This document shows positions 10,041 through 17,356 of a DNA stretch of 39,380 nt, in pieces. Origin of the DNA: Oscillospiraceae bacterium Zagget6 (lineage in GTDB: Bacteria; Bacillota; Clostridia; Oscillospirales; Oscillospiraceae); the NCBI GenBank assembly GCA_001941075.1, contig MSHH01000075.1, forward strand, positions 88,219-127,598, written 5' to 3'. Each line of letters opens with the position of its first letter. Within the stretch, counting starts at the first letter, position 1. The notes beneath the pieces are model-generated. The model made no database searches and had not been told where the DNA came from. It saw nothing but the letters and a program-made list of their open reading frames with translations. A program made the position numbers and the translations under genes.

Positions 10041-10526
10041 ATGAGCAATATCAGTAAAATCACCTACACCAACGACATGACCCTGATTTCCCTGGCAGCG
10101 CTGCCCTGTGACAGCAAGGCTGTGGCCGACGTGCTGACCGCCTGCGCGGACAAGGGCATCAACGTGGACATGATCTCCCAGACCGCCCCCAAGGGCGGGC
10201 GGCTGAGCCTGAGCTTCTCCATCTCGGACGACTCTCTGGCCGACGCGCTGACCGTGCTGGGGACCCTCCGCGCCCAACACCCCGACATTGCCCCGGAAAT
10301 TCTGCCCGGCAACTGCAAGCTGGCCTTCTACGATGAAAACATGGTCGCCACCCCCGGCGTGGCGGCGAAGGTGTTCTCCCTGCTGTCTCAGGCGGGAGTG
10401 GAGGTCATGCTGGTGACCACCTCCGACTGTGACATCTCCATGCTGGTCCCCGCCCATATGCTCTCCGACGCCCGGAACGTGCTGGCGGAGGCGTTTGGTC
10501 TGACCCCGGTCGAGGTCGCGTTTTAA
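10041..10526 (+). CDS. Free-standing tandem-ACT protein, aspartokinase regulatory-like
   Basis: The 161 residues form two ACT domains with no kinase catalytic domain. ACT 1 includes ADKGINVDMISQTAP. ACT 2 includes TPGVAAKVFSLLSQAGVEVMLVTTSDCDISMLV, close in style to the C-terminal allosteric half of aspartokinase (HPGVAAK.F..L...GI.I..ISTSE..IS). It ends the lysine-riboswitch operon, 14 nt after dapB, so a lysine- or threonine-sensing role for aspartate flux is a fair inference. It could act like the separately made beta subunit of Bacillus aspartokinase II, but with no alpha gene beside it. The promoter and riboswitch at 6810 probably serve it too. Confidence 0.8.
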   Translation: MSNISKITYTNDMTLISLAALPCDSKAVADVLTACADKGINVDMISQTAPKGGRLSLSFSISDDSLADALTVLGTLRAQHPDIAPEILPGNCKLAFYDENMVATPGVAAKVFSLLSQAGVEVMLVTTSDCDISMLVPAHMLSDARNVLAEAFGLTPVEVAF

Positions 10527-10559
10527 CCTAAAATATAGTAACCCCGGAGGTAGTTCCAT

Positions 10560-11108
10560 ATGGCGAAAAAACTGACAGCAGCGGAATTGAAAAAATGCCT
10601 TCGGGATACGTCCTGGAACCAGCTGGAAGGGATGCTTTGCACCCTGTACCGGGACAGCGACCAGGCCAAGCTCTATTTCAACTCCGTTTTTAACCCGGAG
10701 GCGGCGGAGAGCGAGCTGCTGGACGGCTACGAAAAGAAGCTCAGGTCTTGCTTTGTCATCAGTAACCCCCGCAGCCCGGATATGCGGGAAGGGAAGCGCC
10801 TGGTGCGGGAAGCGGAAAAGCTGGGCAGCGCACGGGTGGCACTACAGGTCATGCTGCGCTTTGTGGAGATGGGAACTGAGTTTACCAACAATTACGGGGA
10901 CATCGACGCAGCGTTTTATGACAGCCTGACGAATGTGTTTGGCCGGTTCGTAGCGCTGCTCAACTCCACCGATGAGGCGACTTATTCGGAGCTGGCGAAC
11001 AGAATTGAACGGGTCGTTATGGCGTCCTCTGGCATTGGCTGGGGATTCTCGGACGAAATGAAAACGCTGCACGGCGAAATCGACTGGGCAGACGAGGCAG
11101 AGTCATGA
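10560..11108 (+). CDS. Hypothetical protein, probably DUF6155 family
   Basis: This is a 182-residue soluble, mostly helical protein of unknown function. The start MAKKLTAAELKKCLRDTSWNQLEGMLCTLYRDS resembles the DUF6155 group (KL...ELK..L...S...L......LY), recalled rather than searched. No catalytic motif or membrane segment is visible. The ATG is preceded by GGAGG at 9 nt. Its stop overlaps the uracil-DNA glycosylase start (ATGA), so the two are translationally coupled. Confidence 0.6.
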   Translation: MAKKLTAAELKKCLRDTSWNQLEGMLCTLYRDSDQAKLYFNSVFNPEAAESELLDGYEKKLRSCFVISNPRSPDMREGKRLVREAEKLGSARVALQVMLRFVEMGTEFTNNYGDIDAAFYDSLTNVFGRFVALLNSTDEATYSELANRIERVVMASSGIGWGFSDEMKTLHGEIDWADEAES

Positions 11109-11680
11109 AATGGGACGAGCTGGAAGCCACCTGCAAAGCCTGCACCAGCTGCAAGCTGTGCGAGCGGCGGCACAACGTAGTCTTTGGAGACGGCAATCCC
11201 CGGGCCGAGGTCATGTTCATCGGGGAAGGCCCCGGCGAGCAGGAGGATTTGAGCGGCGTCCCCTTTGTAGGGCGGGCGGGCCAGCTGCTGACTGATATGC
11301 TGAAAATCATCGACCTGGACCGCTCCCAGTATTACATCACCAACATCGTCAAGTGCCGCCCACCTGGAAACCGGGACCCGGAGAGCGCCGAGCAGGACGC
11401 CTGCATGGGCTACCTCCGCAGCCAGGTGCGGATGATCAAACCGAAAATCATCATCTGCCTGGGGCGCATCGCCGCCATGCGGCTGATTCGCAGCGATTAC
11501 CGCATCACCAAAGAGCATGGGCAGTGGGTAAAAAGCGGTTCCTTCTGGATGACCGCCATCTACCACCCCTCCGCGCTGCTACGGGACCTGAACAAGCGCC
11601 CGGAGACCTTCGATGACCTGATGTCCATTCAGGAAAAAATCCAGGAGGTGTGTACCCACACCTACCCGGAGCAAAAATAA
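11105..11680 (+). CDS. Uracil-DNA glycosylase, family 4 (Fe-S)
   Basis: This enzyme removes uracil from DNA in base-excision repair. It has 191 residues. The catalytic motif is GEGPGEQEDLSG at ~40-51, followed by PFVGRAGQLL, and the second motif is YHPSALLR near 155. Four cysteines for a [4Fe-4S] cluster are present: C13 and C16 near the N-terminus, then C84 and C100, spaced as in the thermophilic family-4 enzymes. It overlaps the preceding gene by 4 nt and is followed by a strong terminator. Confidence 0.93.
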   Translation: MKWDELEATCKACTSCKLCERRHNVVFGDGNPRAEVMFIGEGPGEQEDLSGVPFVGRAGQLLTDMLKIIDLDRSQYYITNIVKCRPPGNRDPESAEQDACMGYLRSQVRMIKPKIIICLGRIAAMRLIRSDYRITKEHGQWVKSGSFWMTAIYHPSALLRDLNKRPETFDDLMSIQEKIQEVCTHTYPEQK

Positions 11681-11684
11681 GACA

Positions 11685-11727
11685 AAAAGGGGCCGTACCA
11701 CAACCGCTGTCGTGGTACGGCCTCCTT
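11685..11727. terminator. Bidirectional intrinsic terminator between convergent genes
   Basis: An 11-bp perfect stem GGCCGTACCAC (11691-11701) / GTGGTACGGCC (11712-11722) has a 10-nt loop. On the minus strand it is followed by CCTTTTTGTC, ending the membrane-protein gene. On the plus strand the tail is TCCTTAT, weaker, ending the glycosylase transcript. Confidence 0.85.
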
Positions 11728-11741
11728 ATCATTGGAATGTG

Positions 11742-13496
11742 TTATTCGACGCTCAACTCCGTGGCGGAGAGAATAGAGGTGCTCTCGCCGTCCTCCGGCA
11801 GCTCGTAGGTGATGGTCACCCGGTCGCCCTCGTTGAGAATGACCGCCTCCTCCGCTTGGGCGGCGCTGATGGCGTAATAGCTGTCACCGTCCTCCAGACG
11901 GAGGTAATAATAGGTGTCGCCGCTGATGACCGCAGAGCGGATTTCCTCCACGACCCCGGAGACGGTGGCGGTGTCCGCGACGACCTCCTCCACCGGGTCC
12001 TCCACCTTGATGCCGTTTTGAATCAGCAGCGTCTCATAGTTGGCCTGGCACTCGGCCACGGTGGAGCCGGTGGCTGTCACCTGGTAATCGGACACGTTGA
12101 CCATGGCGTACATCTTCACCAGAGCGGCGCTGTCCTTCAGCGCCATAAAGTAGGTGGGCTGGTCGGAGATGTTCAGCAGGATGGGGAAGGTGGCGGAGTA
12201 GTTCAAATGCTGCACCGCGCCCTCAGCGCTGCTCATAGCGGAGTACTCCTCCGCGCCGGTGATGTTGTAGTACTTGGCCTCCTTAGTGCGCTGGTTCACC
12301 AGGATAAAGCCCACGTTGGATTCGTCGGAACCGGCCGAGGTGACGCCGGTGTACATATACACATCGTCGTTCAGGGCAATATAGTTGTAGCCCTCGGTGG
12401 TGGTGGTGACCCCCTTCTGGCCCAGCCAGCTGTTCAGCCAGCCGTTGACCAGCGCGCCCCGGTAGTTGTACTGGGTGATGATGGTGCTGGCGCTGTACAC
12501 CCGGTCCACCCAACTGGGGACTTCTTCATAGTATTCGCACTCGCCGGTGACGGCGTTGACCAGCACCGCGCCCTTTACGTCCACGCCGCCGAACAGCCCA
12601 ATGGTCCGCACCTCGCGGGAGCAGACCCACCAGGGGTTGCCCTCGTCGTCGATCTCAAAGTTCATGTCCCCAAACATAAAGGTGGGGTAGTTGAACCGCA
12701 GATGCCGGTACAGGTTCCGGTTGAAATGCTCGCAGTCGGAATATTTGATGCCCTCCTCCAGTTGCACCAGCTCGGCCTCCTGGGTGACCATGTTGACCAC
12801 GATATACCCCGGCAGACCCTCGCTCCGGTTGTTGAACCACTTGATGATGTCGCCGTACTCCAGGGGAGACACCCGGACGGGCTGCTGGTTGTAGTTGATC
12901 TGGGAGTAGTTGTCACTGACCTCAAACTGAGACACCAGGTTGGAGTTGGTGCTGATGTTGCCCAGGGCGCGTTTGCCCAGCTGAATGGCGGAGTCCTCGT
13001 CCAGCATGGGGATCTCATTGTAGGAGATTTGGGCCACGTCCTCGGTGAAGTCGCCTGTCTCCACCTGGAGCAGGTTATAGTAGGCTTTCGCGTGGAAGAT
13101 GGGCATGGAGATAAGAGAACCCACCAGCCCCACCGCCATGCACAGGGCAATGACGACCACGGGAGCGCTCATGATGTCCCGGATACCGTGGGTGAACGCC
13201 GCTGTCTGTCGGTGGACGGAGAAGCCCCGGTTGATGTGGATGACGCCGTTGCCGTCCTGCTCAAAGAGGGGTTCCGAACTGGTCCGCTCTTCTTGGCGCT
13301 CCTTTTTGACTGGGGAGAGGATGGCCCGGGCCATCAGGAAGATGACACACAGCACAATGATAAACGCATACAGGTCGTAGGACTTGGGGTTCAGCGGCGG
13401 CAGCGCCACATAATAGTACACCGCGCCCAGAATGACCGTCACCAAAAGGCTTTTCAGGGTCGTTGCAAGGGGTGTCTTAGGGGATTTGTTGTTCAC
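11742..13496 (-). CDS. Membrane-anchored protein of unknown function, 584 residues
   Basis: I do not recognise the family. Hydrophobic segments are seen at about residues 15-34, 42-58 and 110-132 (VVVIALCMAVGLVGSLISM). A large, probably extracytoplasmic region follows (about 135-584), rich in Tyr, Asn and Gly. It reads like a two-lobed repeat-bearing beta domain, and the C-terminal ~80 residues (TATVSGVVEEIRSAVISGDTYYYL...) look like a small OB/SH3-like module. The start is GTG at 13496 with AAGGAGG at 8 nt. It is monocistronic, with a heptad-repeat element just upstream and a terminator downstream. A role at the cell surface is the only supported inference. Confidence 0.7.
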   Translation of the reverse strand: MNNKSPKTPLATTLKSLLVTVILGAVYYYVALPPLNPKSYDLYAFIIVLCVIFLMARAILSPVKKERQEERTSSEPLFEQDGNGVIHINRGFSVHRQTAAFTHGIRDIMSAPVVVIALCMAVGLVGSLISMPIFHAKAYYNLLQVETGDFTEDVAQISYNEIPMLDEDSAIQLGKRALGNISTNSNLVSQFEVSDNYSQINYNQQPVRVSPLEYGDIIKWFNNRSEGLPGYIVVNMVTQEAELVQLEEGIKYSDCEHFNRNLYRHLRFNYPTFMFGDMNFEIDDEGNPWWVCSREVRTIGLFGGVDVKGAVLVNAVTGECEYYEEVPSWVDRVYSASTIITQYNYRGALVNGWLNSWLGQKGVTTTTEGYNYIALNDDVYMYTGVTSAGSDESNVGFILVNQRTKEAKYYNITGAEEYSAMSSAEGAVQHLNYSATFPILLNISDQPTYFMALKDSAALVKMYAMVNVSDYQVTATGSTVAECQANYETLLIQNGIKVEDPVEEVVADTATVSGVVEEIRSAVISGDTYYYLRLEDGDSYYAISAAQAEEAVILNEGDRVTITYELPEDGESTSILSATELSVE

Positions 13497-13516
13497 AGAG
13501 AACGCCTCCTTTATGA

Positions 13517-13728
13517 TAGCTATTAGCTGTTAGCTCTTAGCTATTAGCCTAGTAGTTGCTTCACCATACGTTTTGCGCTTTTGGTTTGTTGTACAAAACG
13601 AATCAGTTACAACTGCCTTCTGCTTTAAGCACCATGATTTCGGTCAGTAGAGCCTGACTACAGGGAAAAGCGCAGCTTTGGAAGTGCCGCTTGACGGCAA
13701 CAGCTAACAGCTAATGACTAATAGCTTA
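13517..13728 (+). repeat. Inverted heptad-repeat element, copy 2
   Basis: The left arm (13517-13551) has 7-nt units TAGCTAT, TAGCTGT, TAGCTCT, TAGCTAT, TAGCCTA. The right arm (13701-13728) has CAGCTAA, CAGCTAA, TGACTAA, TAGCTTA, the reverse complement type. Inside, GGCAGTTGTAACT occurs on the minus strand (13617-13605) with TGTACAA beyond it, matching the interior of copy 1 in opposite orientation. It lies between the divergent membrane-protein and SpoU methyltransferase genes, covering most of that gene-free interval. Confidence 0.75.
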
Positions 13729-13798
13729 CTTCCAGTGTATCACAGGTTGATGGGAAAGGCAAACGATTCCCGGCGTTTTTGGAAAATTCCTTCGGCGC

Positions 13799-13827
13799 TG
13801 GCAAAGAGCTGCCCGGTGTGGTATACT
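13799..13827 (+). promoter_or_regulatory. Candidate promoter of the SpoU methyltransferase gene
   Basis: TGGCAA (13799-13804) and TATACT (13822-13827) are separated by 17 nt. The -35 is imperfect, the -10 is good. Start of transcription would be about 25 nt ahead of the ATG. Confidence 0.55.
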
Positions 13828-13857
13828 GGAGGAAATATCGAAGGAGAAGCGTGGATT

Positions 13858-14685
13858 ATGGCAAACATTATTGAGATCACAGACCTTTCCGACCCGGCGC
13901 TGGACCTGTTTCTCCGGCTGACCGAGGCCCAGCTGCGCAACCGGCTGGAGCCGGAAAAGGGGGTTTTCATTGCGGAAAGCCCCAAGGTCATCCGCCGGGC
14001 TCTGGAGGCCGGGGGTCAGCCAGTGGCCTTTTTGATGGAGCGGCGGCACATCCAGGGCCAGGCCAGAGAGCTGCTGGAGCGCTGCGGCGACATTCCGGTG
14101 TACACGGCGGACCGGGAGGTACTGGCCGGGCTGACCGGCTACCAGCTGACCCGCGGTATCCTCTGCGCCATGCGCCGCCCAAAGCTGCCCACAGTGGAGG
14201 AGCTGTGCGGCAATGCCCATCGGGTGGCGGTACTGGAGGGCATTGTGGACGCCACCAACGTGGGGGCCATCTTCCGCTCGGCGGCGGCGCTGTTCATCGA
14301 CGCGGTGCTGGTGACGCCCACCTGCTGCGACCCGCTGTACCGCCGGGCGGCGCGGGTCAGCATGGGGACGGTGTTCCAGGTGCCCTGGACCCGCATCGGG
14401 GACACGGCGGCGGACTGGCCCCACCCCGGCATGGAGCGATTGCAAGGGCTGGGATTCCGCACTGCGGCCATGGCGCTGACTGACAAAGCGCTGAGCATCG
14501 AGGCACTCCAACTGCGGCAGGAGGACAAGCTGGCCATCGTCCTGGGAACGGAGGGGGACGGCCTCTCGCCTCGCACCATTGCCGGGTGCGACTACGCGGT
14601 GCAGATCCCCATGTCCCACGGCGTGGACTCGCTGAACGTAGCGGCGGCCAGCGCGGTGGCCTTTTGGGAACTGCGGCGGCGGTGA
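13858..14685 (+). CDS. SpoU/TrmH-type RNA 2'-O-methyltransferase
   Basis: The product is a knotted SPOUT-fold enzyme that methylates ribose in rRNA or tRNA using S-adenosylmethionine; which RNA cannot be told from sequence. It has 275 residues. An N-terminal substrate-binding domain (ENRLEPEKGVFIAES-like segment, residues ~20-40) precedes the catalytic motifs. These are NVGAIFRSAAAL (motif 1), LAIVLGTEGDGLS (motif 2) and IPMSHGVDSLNVAAASAV (motif 3, knot and SAM site). The ATG at 13858 has AAGGAG 11 nt upstream; a longer in-frame extension has no family support and would overlap the promoter. Confidence 0.92.
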   Translation: MANIIEITDLSDPALDLFLRLTEAQLRNRLEPEKGVFIAESPKVIRRALEAGGQPVAFLMERRHIQGQARELLERCGDIPVYTADREVLAGLTGYQLTRGILCAMRRPKLPTVEELCGNAHRVAVLEGIVDATNVGAIFRSAAALFIDAVLVTPTCCDPLYRRAARVSMGTVFQVPWTRIGDTAADWPHPGMERLQGLGFRTAAMALTDKALSIEALQLRQEDKLAIVLGTEGDGLSPRTIAGCDYAVQIPMSHGVDSLNVAAASAVAFWELRRR

Positions 14686-14750
14686 AAAGAAGCCTGAACC
14701 ATGCGCAGCTGCAACGTCCATCGTCAGGGAACTGCCATTTGATTTTATAT

Positions 14751-14779
14751 TTGCACTTTTCCCTCATCAGGCGTATACT
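14751..14779 (+). promoter_or_regulatory. Sigma-A promoter upstream of the YmdB-type gene
   Basis: TTGCAC (14751-14756), 17-nt spacer, TATACT (14774-14779). The transcript would begin about 25 nt before the ATG at 14810 and probably includes lepB. Confidence 0.75.
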
Positions 14780-14809
14780 GACCTTATCACCTTGGAAAGA
14801 GGCAAAACA

Positions 14810-15589
14810 ATGCTGCTGAACATTCTCGCCGTGGGAGACGTGGTGTCCCAATCCGGCGTCACCTGCCTGCGCCGCCATCTACCCACGCTCAAACGGCTCA
14901 ACCAGGTCCATTTTACCGTGGTCAACGGCGAAAATGCCGCCGGTGTGGGGTTGACTGAGGACAACGCACTGGACATTTTCACCGCCGGGGCGGATGTCAT
15001 CACCCTGGGCAACCACACCTGGGGCAAAATCAAAATCACCCAGTTTCTGGATGACAGCCGGTATATCCTCCGGCCCGCCAACTTCCCCCAGCGGCTCCCC
15101 GGTCGGGGCTGGGCGGTCTACGAGGGCCCGATGGGTCTGCGCATCGGGGTGGTCAATCTGATTGGCCGGGTGGAGATGGACCCCAACGTGGATAACCCCT
15201 TCACGGTGGCCGACTCTGTTCTGGCGCAGATGGACGCGGACATCGTCCTGGCAGACTTTCACGCCGAGGCCACCAGCGAAAAGTTGGCTATGGGCTGGTA
15301 TCTGGACGGGCGGGTCGCCGCCCTTTGGGGGACCCACACCCACGTTCCCACCGCCGACAACCGGGTGCTGCCCAAAGGCACCGGCTACGTCACCGATTTG
15401 GGCATGACCGGCCCCAGAAACTCGGTCATCGGCATCCAGCCGCAGATCTCCATCAACAAATTCCTGGGCGGGCTGCCCCGCCGGTATGAACCGGCCCCCG
15501 GCCCCTGCCAGCTCAACGCCGTCCTCTTCACGGTGGACAGCGACAAGCGCACCTGCCTGCGGGCAGAGCGCATTGACATTACCGACTGA
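14810..15589 (+). CDS. YmdB-family metallophosphoesterase
   Basis: The family (TIGR00282/YmdB) hydrolyses cyclic nucleotides in vitro and, in Bacillus, affects the choice between biofilm and motility. It has 259 residues. Metal-binding motifs are AVGDVV at the N-terminus, VVNGENAAGG-like VVNGENAAGVG, LGNHTWG, DFHAEATSEK and GTHTHVPTADNRVL. The C-terminal GYVTDLGMTGP is typical. The ATG at 14810 has GAGG at 7 nt; a TTG 18 nt upstream is in frame but less well placed. lepB follows 23 nt later. Confidence 0.92.
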   Translation: MLLNILAVGDVVSQSGVTCLRRHLPTLKRLNQVHFTVVNGENAAGVGLTEDNALDIFTAGADVITLGNHTWGKIKITQFLDDSRYILRPANFPQRLPGRGWAVYEGPMGLRIGVVNLIGRVEMDPNVDNPFTVADSVLAQMDADIVLADFHAEATSEKLAMGWYLDGRVAALWGTHTHVPTADNRVLPKGTGYVTDLGMTGPRNSVIGIQPQISINKFLGGLPRRYEPAPGPCQLNAVLFTVDSDKRTCLRAERIDITD

Positions 15590-15612
15590 CGACATGAGGG
15601 AAAGACAGAACT

Positions 15613-16233
15613 ATGAGTCAGCAAATTTCTGAAAACCAGACCGAACAGGACGCCCCCAGCGGGGGCTGGCGCAGAGACGTCTATGACTGGCTGCAAACCC
15701 TGGCCCTGGTGCTGGTGTTTATCACCATTTTCTTTACGTTTTTTGGCATGGTGTTCGGCGTGTCCGGCTCCTCCATGTACCCCACCCTCCACGACGGCGA
15801 CGCCATGCTCATCCAGCGCATCGGCTACACCCCCCGGCAGGGAGATGTCGTGGTGCTGAAAAAGGACGGGTTTCCCTACGAGGACGATTCGGAGGCCATT
15901 GTCAAGCGGATCATCGCCGTGGCGGGCCAGACGGTGGAGATCGACTATGACGCCAACACCGTCTATGTGGACGGCGTCGCCCTGGCGGAGGACTATCTGA
16001 ACTTCGCCAACGAGGGAACCGAGCAGTACGGAGACGACTACATGGTGGAGCGGGACGGCATGGTGTACAGCAGCTTCCAGGTGCCGGAGGGCTGCATCTT
16101 TGTCATGGGCGACAACCGCAACGGCTCCACCGACAGCCGCTATGCCGCCTTGGGCATGGTGGACACCCGGTATGTGCTGGGCAAGGCGGTCTGCGTCTTT
16201 TTCCCCTTCTCCGCCGCCAGGTGGCTGAGCTGA
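15613..16233 (+). CDS. lepB: Signal peptidase I
   Basis: This enzyme removes signal peptides from secreted proteins on the outer face of the membrane. It has 206 residues. One N-terminal membrane helix lies at about residues 27-50 (LQTLALVLVFITIFFTFFGM). The catalytic serine is S54 in VSGSSMYPTL and the general-base lysine is K98 in IVKRIIAVAGQ. Box E is MGDNRNGSTDSR. It probably shares a transcript with the YmdB-type gene. A terminator follows at 16318. Confidence 0.95.
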   Translation: MSQQISENQTEQDAPSGGWRRDVYDWLQTLALVLVFITIFFTFFGMVFGVSGSSMYPTLHDGDAMLIQRIGYTPRQGDVVVLKKDGFPYEDDSEAIVKRIIAVAGQTVEIDYDANTVYVDGVALAEDYLNFANEGTEQYGDDYMVERDGMVYSSFQVPEGCIFVMGDNRNGSTDSRYAALGMVDTRYVLGKAVCVFFPFSAARWLS

Positions 16234-16317
16234 GAATCAGACGCGGAAAAAGCACTTCAAAAACGCGCAACCAAAGGACGGGCTGCCGCGCTCCTGTTCT
16301 TGATTCCAGACAGATAC

Positions 16318-16350
16318 GAAAAAGCCCCCCAGCTGAGCTGGGGGCTTTTG
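16318..16350 (+). terminator. Intrinsic terminator after lepB
   Basis: AAAAAGCCCCC and GGGGGCTTTT form a long stem with inner AGCTGAGCT pairing, followed by T residues. It is nearly symmetrical, so it may work on both strands. Confidence 0.85.
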
Positions 16351-16371
16351 GCGCAGAAGGAGGGATTTGAA
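16349..16371 (-). other. tRNA 3'-end remnant, probable attachment site
   Basis: Read on the minus strand, this 23-nt stretch is a T-loop through CCA end: TTCAAAT followed by CCCTCCTTCTGCGCCA. The sequence before it does not complete a T-stem, so it is not a whole tRNA gene. Such tails are typical att cores left by elements that integrate into tRNA genes. It marks the left side of a region with a Spo0A-C-like gene and gene fragments including an integrase. Confidence 0.55.
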
Positions 16372-16475
16372 TTATCCCGGTATTACCTGTATGCGCCCGT
16401 ATCGTCTGCAAATAGCTTTATTTTAATCCGTTTTTATCAACTTTTGCCCGTACTTATCCGTACTGTTTTTAACGG

Positions 16476-16817
16476 CTAAGGGGTAGTAGCGTTCGCGTCC
16501 TGCGCCGCCAAATACCCCCACATTATCGCCAAAAACTCCCCTGTCCCCGGCCAGCGCTCCAACGGCCTCCCGGCTATCTCCTGCAAATACGCCGGGTTCA
16601 CCTCCCACGCCCTGCGCACCACGGTGCGCAGGTTGCGCTCTACGGCGGTCCAGCGCTTCCCCGTGGTCTGGCCTACTGGCGTGTAGATGCACCGCACAAG
16701 GGCGGTTAATCGCGCCGGGTCCTCCAGCGTCAGGCGGATTGCAAGGCACATCTCCCGGTAACCGGTGTATGTGGGGCAGATGCCCAGCTTGCACAAAGTA
16801 ATGTCGATTTTATCCAT
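16476..16817 (-). CDS. Stand-alone Spo0A C-terminal-domain-like DNA-binding protein
   Basis: All 113 residues align by eye with the effector (DNA-binding) domain of Spo0A, with no receiver domain. Matching blocks are DITLCKLGICPTYTGYREMC (family IT..L..LG.P.H.KGY.YL), AIRLTLEDP, IYTPVGQTTGKRWTAVERNL (family LYP.IA....TT..RVERAI), VVRRAWE and TGEFLAIMWGYLA. The HTH recognition segment is TTGKRWTAVERN. The ATG at 16817 has GGAGG at 8 nt. About 65 nt upstream is a perfect 0A-box core, so it may regulate itself. It lies next to a tRNA-end remnant, consistent with an island-borne regulator. Targets are unknown. Confidence 0.8.
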   Translation of the reverse strand: MDKIDITLCKLGICPTYTGYREMCLAIRLTLEDPARLTALVRCIYTPVGQTTGKRWTAVERNLRTVVRRAWEVNPAYLQEIAGRPLERWPGTGEFLAIMWGYLAAQDANATTP

Positions 16818-16873
16818 GGTGTTTACCTCCCAAAAATATTTCAGGTAGATAATAGACCATTTTAGCCCTCTTT

Positions 16874-16891
16874 TGTTAATTTTCGACAAAA
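16874..16891 (-). promoter_or_regulatory. 0A-box next to a candidate -35 of the Spo0A-C-like gene
   Basis: On the minus strand TTTTGTCGAAA (16891-16881) contains the Spo0A-box core TGTCGAA. One nucleotide later TTAACA could be a -35, with TATTAT 19 nt downstream as -10. The same 11-mer occurs at the secretion-operon promoter (36534-36524). Confidence 0.5.
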
Positions 16892-16986
16892 GAAGTGCTA
16901 GAGCAAATTTTAGGCTGTTTTTTCTCTTTGCCTTCCTTCTGCGTGTAAAAAAGGAACGTTGCAACTTTTTATTCTACAACGTCCCC

Positions 16987-17028
16987 AAAAAGCCGCCATT
17001 CCGCTTTCCAGCGGTCTGGCGGTTTTTT
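16987..17028 (+). terminator. Strong bidirectional hairpin terminator
   Basis: AAAAAGCCGCCA and TGGCGGTTTTTT are perfectly complementary, with an inner CCGCT...AGCGG stem. Both strands end in a T-run. No intact gene reads into it from the left, so it may insulate island segments. Confidence 0.75.
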
Positions 17029-17088
17029 GCTTGTTGGGGCATATCCCCAATCCCCTTTTTTTGAAGAACACCACTGGCGTGGTGGCTA

Positions 17089-17107
17089 CGCATTCCTGCG
17101 GAACGCT
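17089..17107 (+). repeat. 19-nt inverted repeat, left copy
   Basis: CGCATTCCTGCGGAACGCT here recurs exactly in inverted orientation at 19732-19750. The site is itself nearly palindromic (TTCC...GGAA), like a recombinase or regulator site. The two copies bracket about 2.6 kb with gene fragments and the symporter. Confidence 0.65.
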
Positions 17108-17157
17108 AAAAAGTTTACAGATAACTTTATCAACTTATCCAAACCATATGGTGACTT

Positions 17158-17353
17158 TTAATCCAATGAAAAAATGACTGTCACATCACCGCTGCCCAGT
17201 GCTTCCTCCCAGCCGGTCAGGTCGTCGATATGGCCCAATCGAGTGTAACTCCAGGAGTTGGAGCCGTAGAAGATCACGATCTGGTTGCTGTTGTAGAGAA
17301 CAATGTCCCCTGCCTGAGTTGTCGTCTGGCTGTTGCTGGTGGGCAGGGGAAAC
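17158..17353 (-). pseudogene. C-terminal fragment of a cyclophilin-like fold protein
   Basis: About 64 codons on the minus strand, ending in TAA at 17158, read FPLPTSNS then QAGDIVLYNSNQIVIFYG, SNSWSYTRLGHIDDL and GSGDVTVIFSLD. This matches the C-terminal half of small cyclophilin-like proteins common in Firmicutes. No start codon or N-terminal half is present. The homology stops where the LysR fragment begins on the other strand, which marks a deletion or insertion junction near 17355. Confidence 0.7.
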
Positions 17354-17356
17354 GTC

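Noticed and set aside
11712..13526. A 604-codon plus-strand open frame antisense to the membrane-protein gene
   Set aside because: A His/Val/Gly-rich translation typical of the reverse strand of a GC-rich gene, with no ribosome site. The minus-strand frame has membrane helices and a good start.
17199..17356. The N-terminal part of the plus-strand open frame before the LysR fragment
   Set aside because: This part is Arg/Ser/Cys-rich noise antisense to the cyclophilin-like fragment; LysR similarity begins only near 17357.
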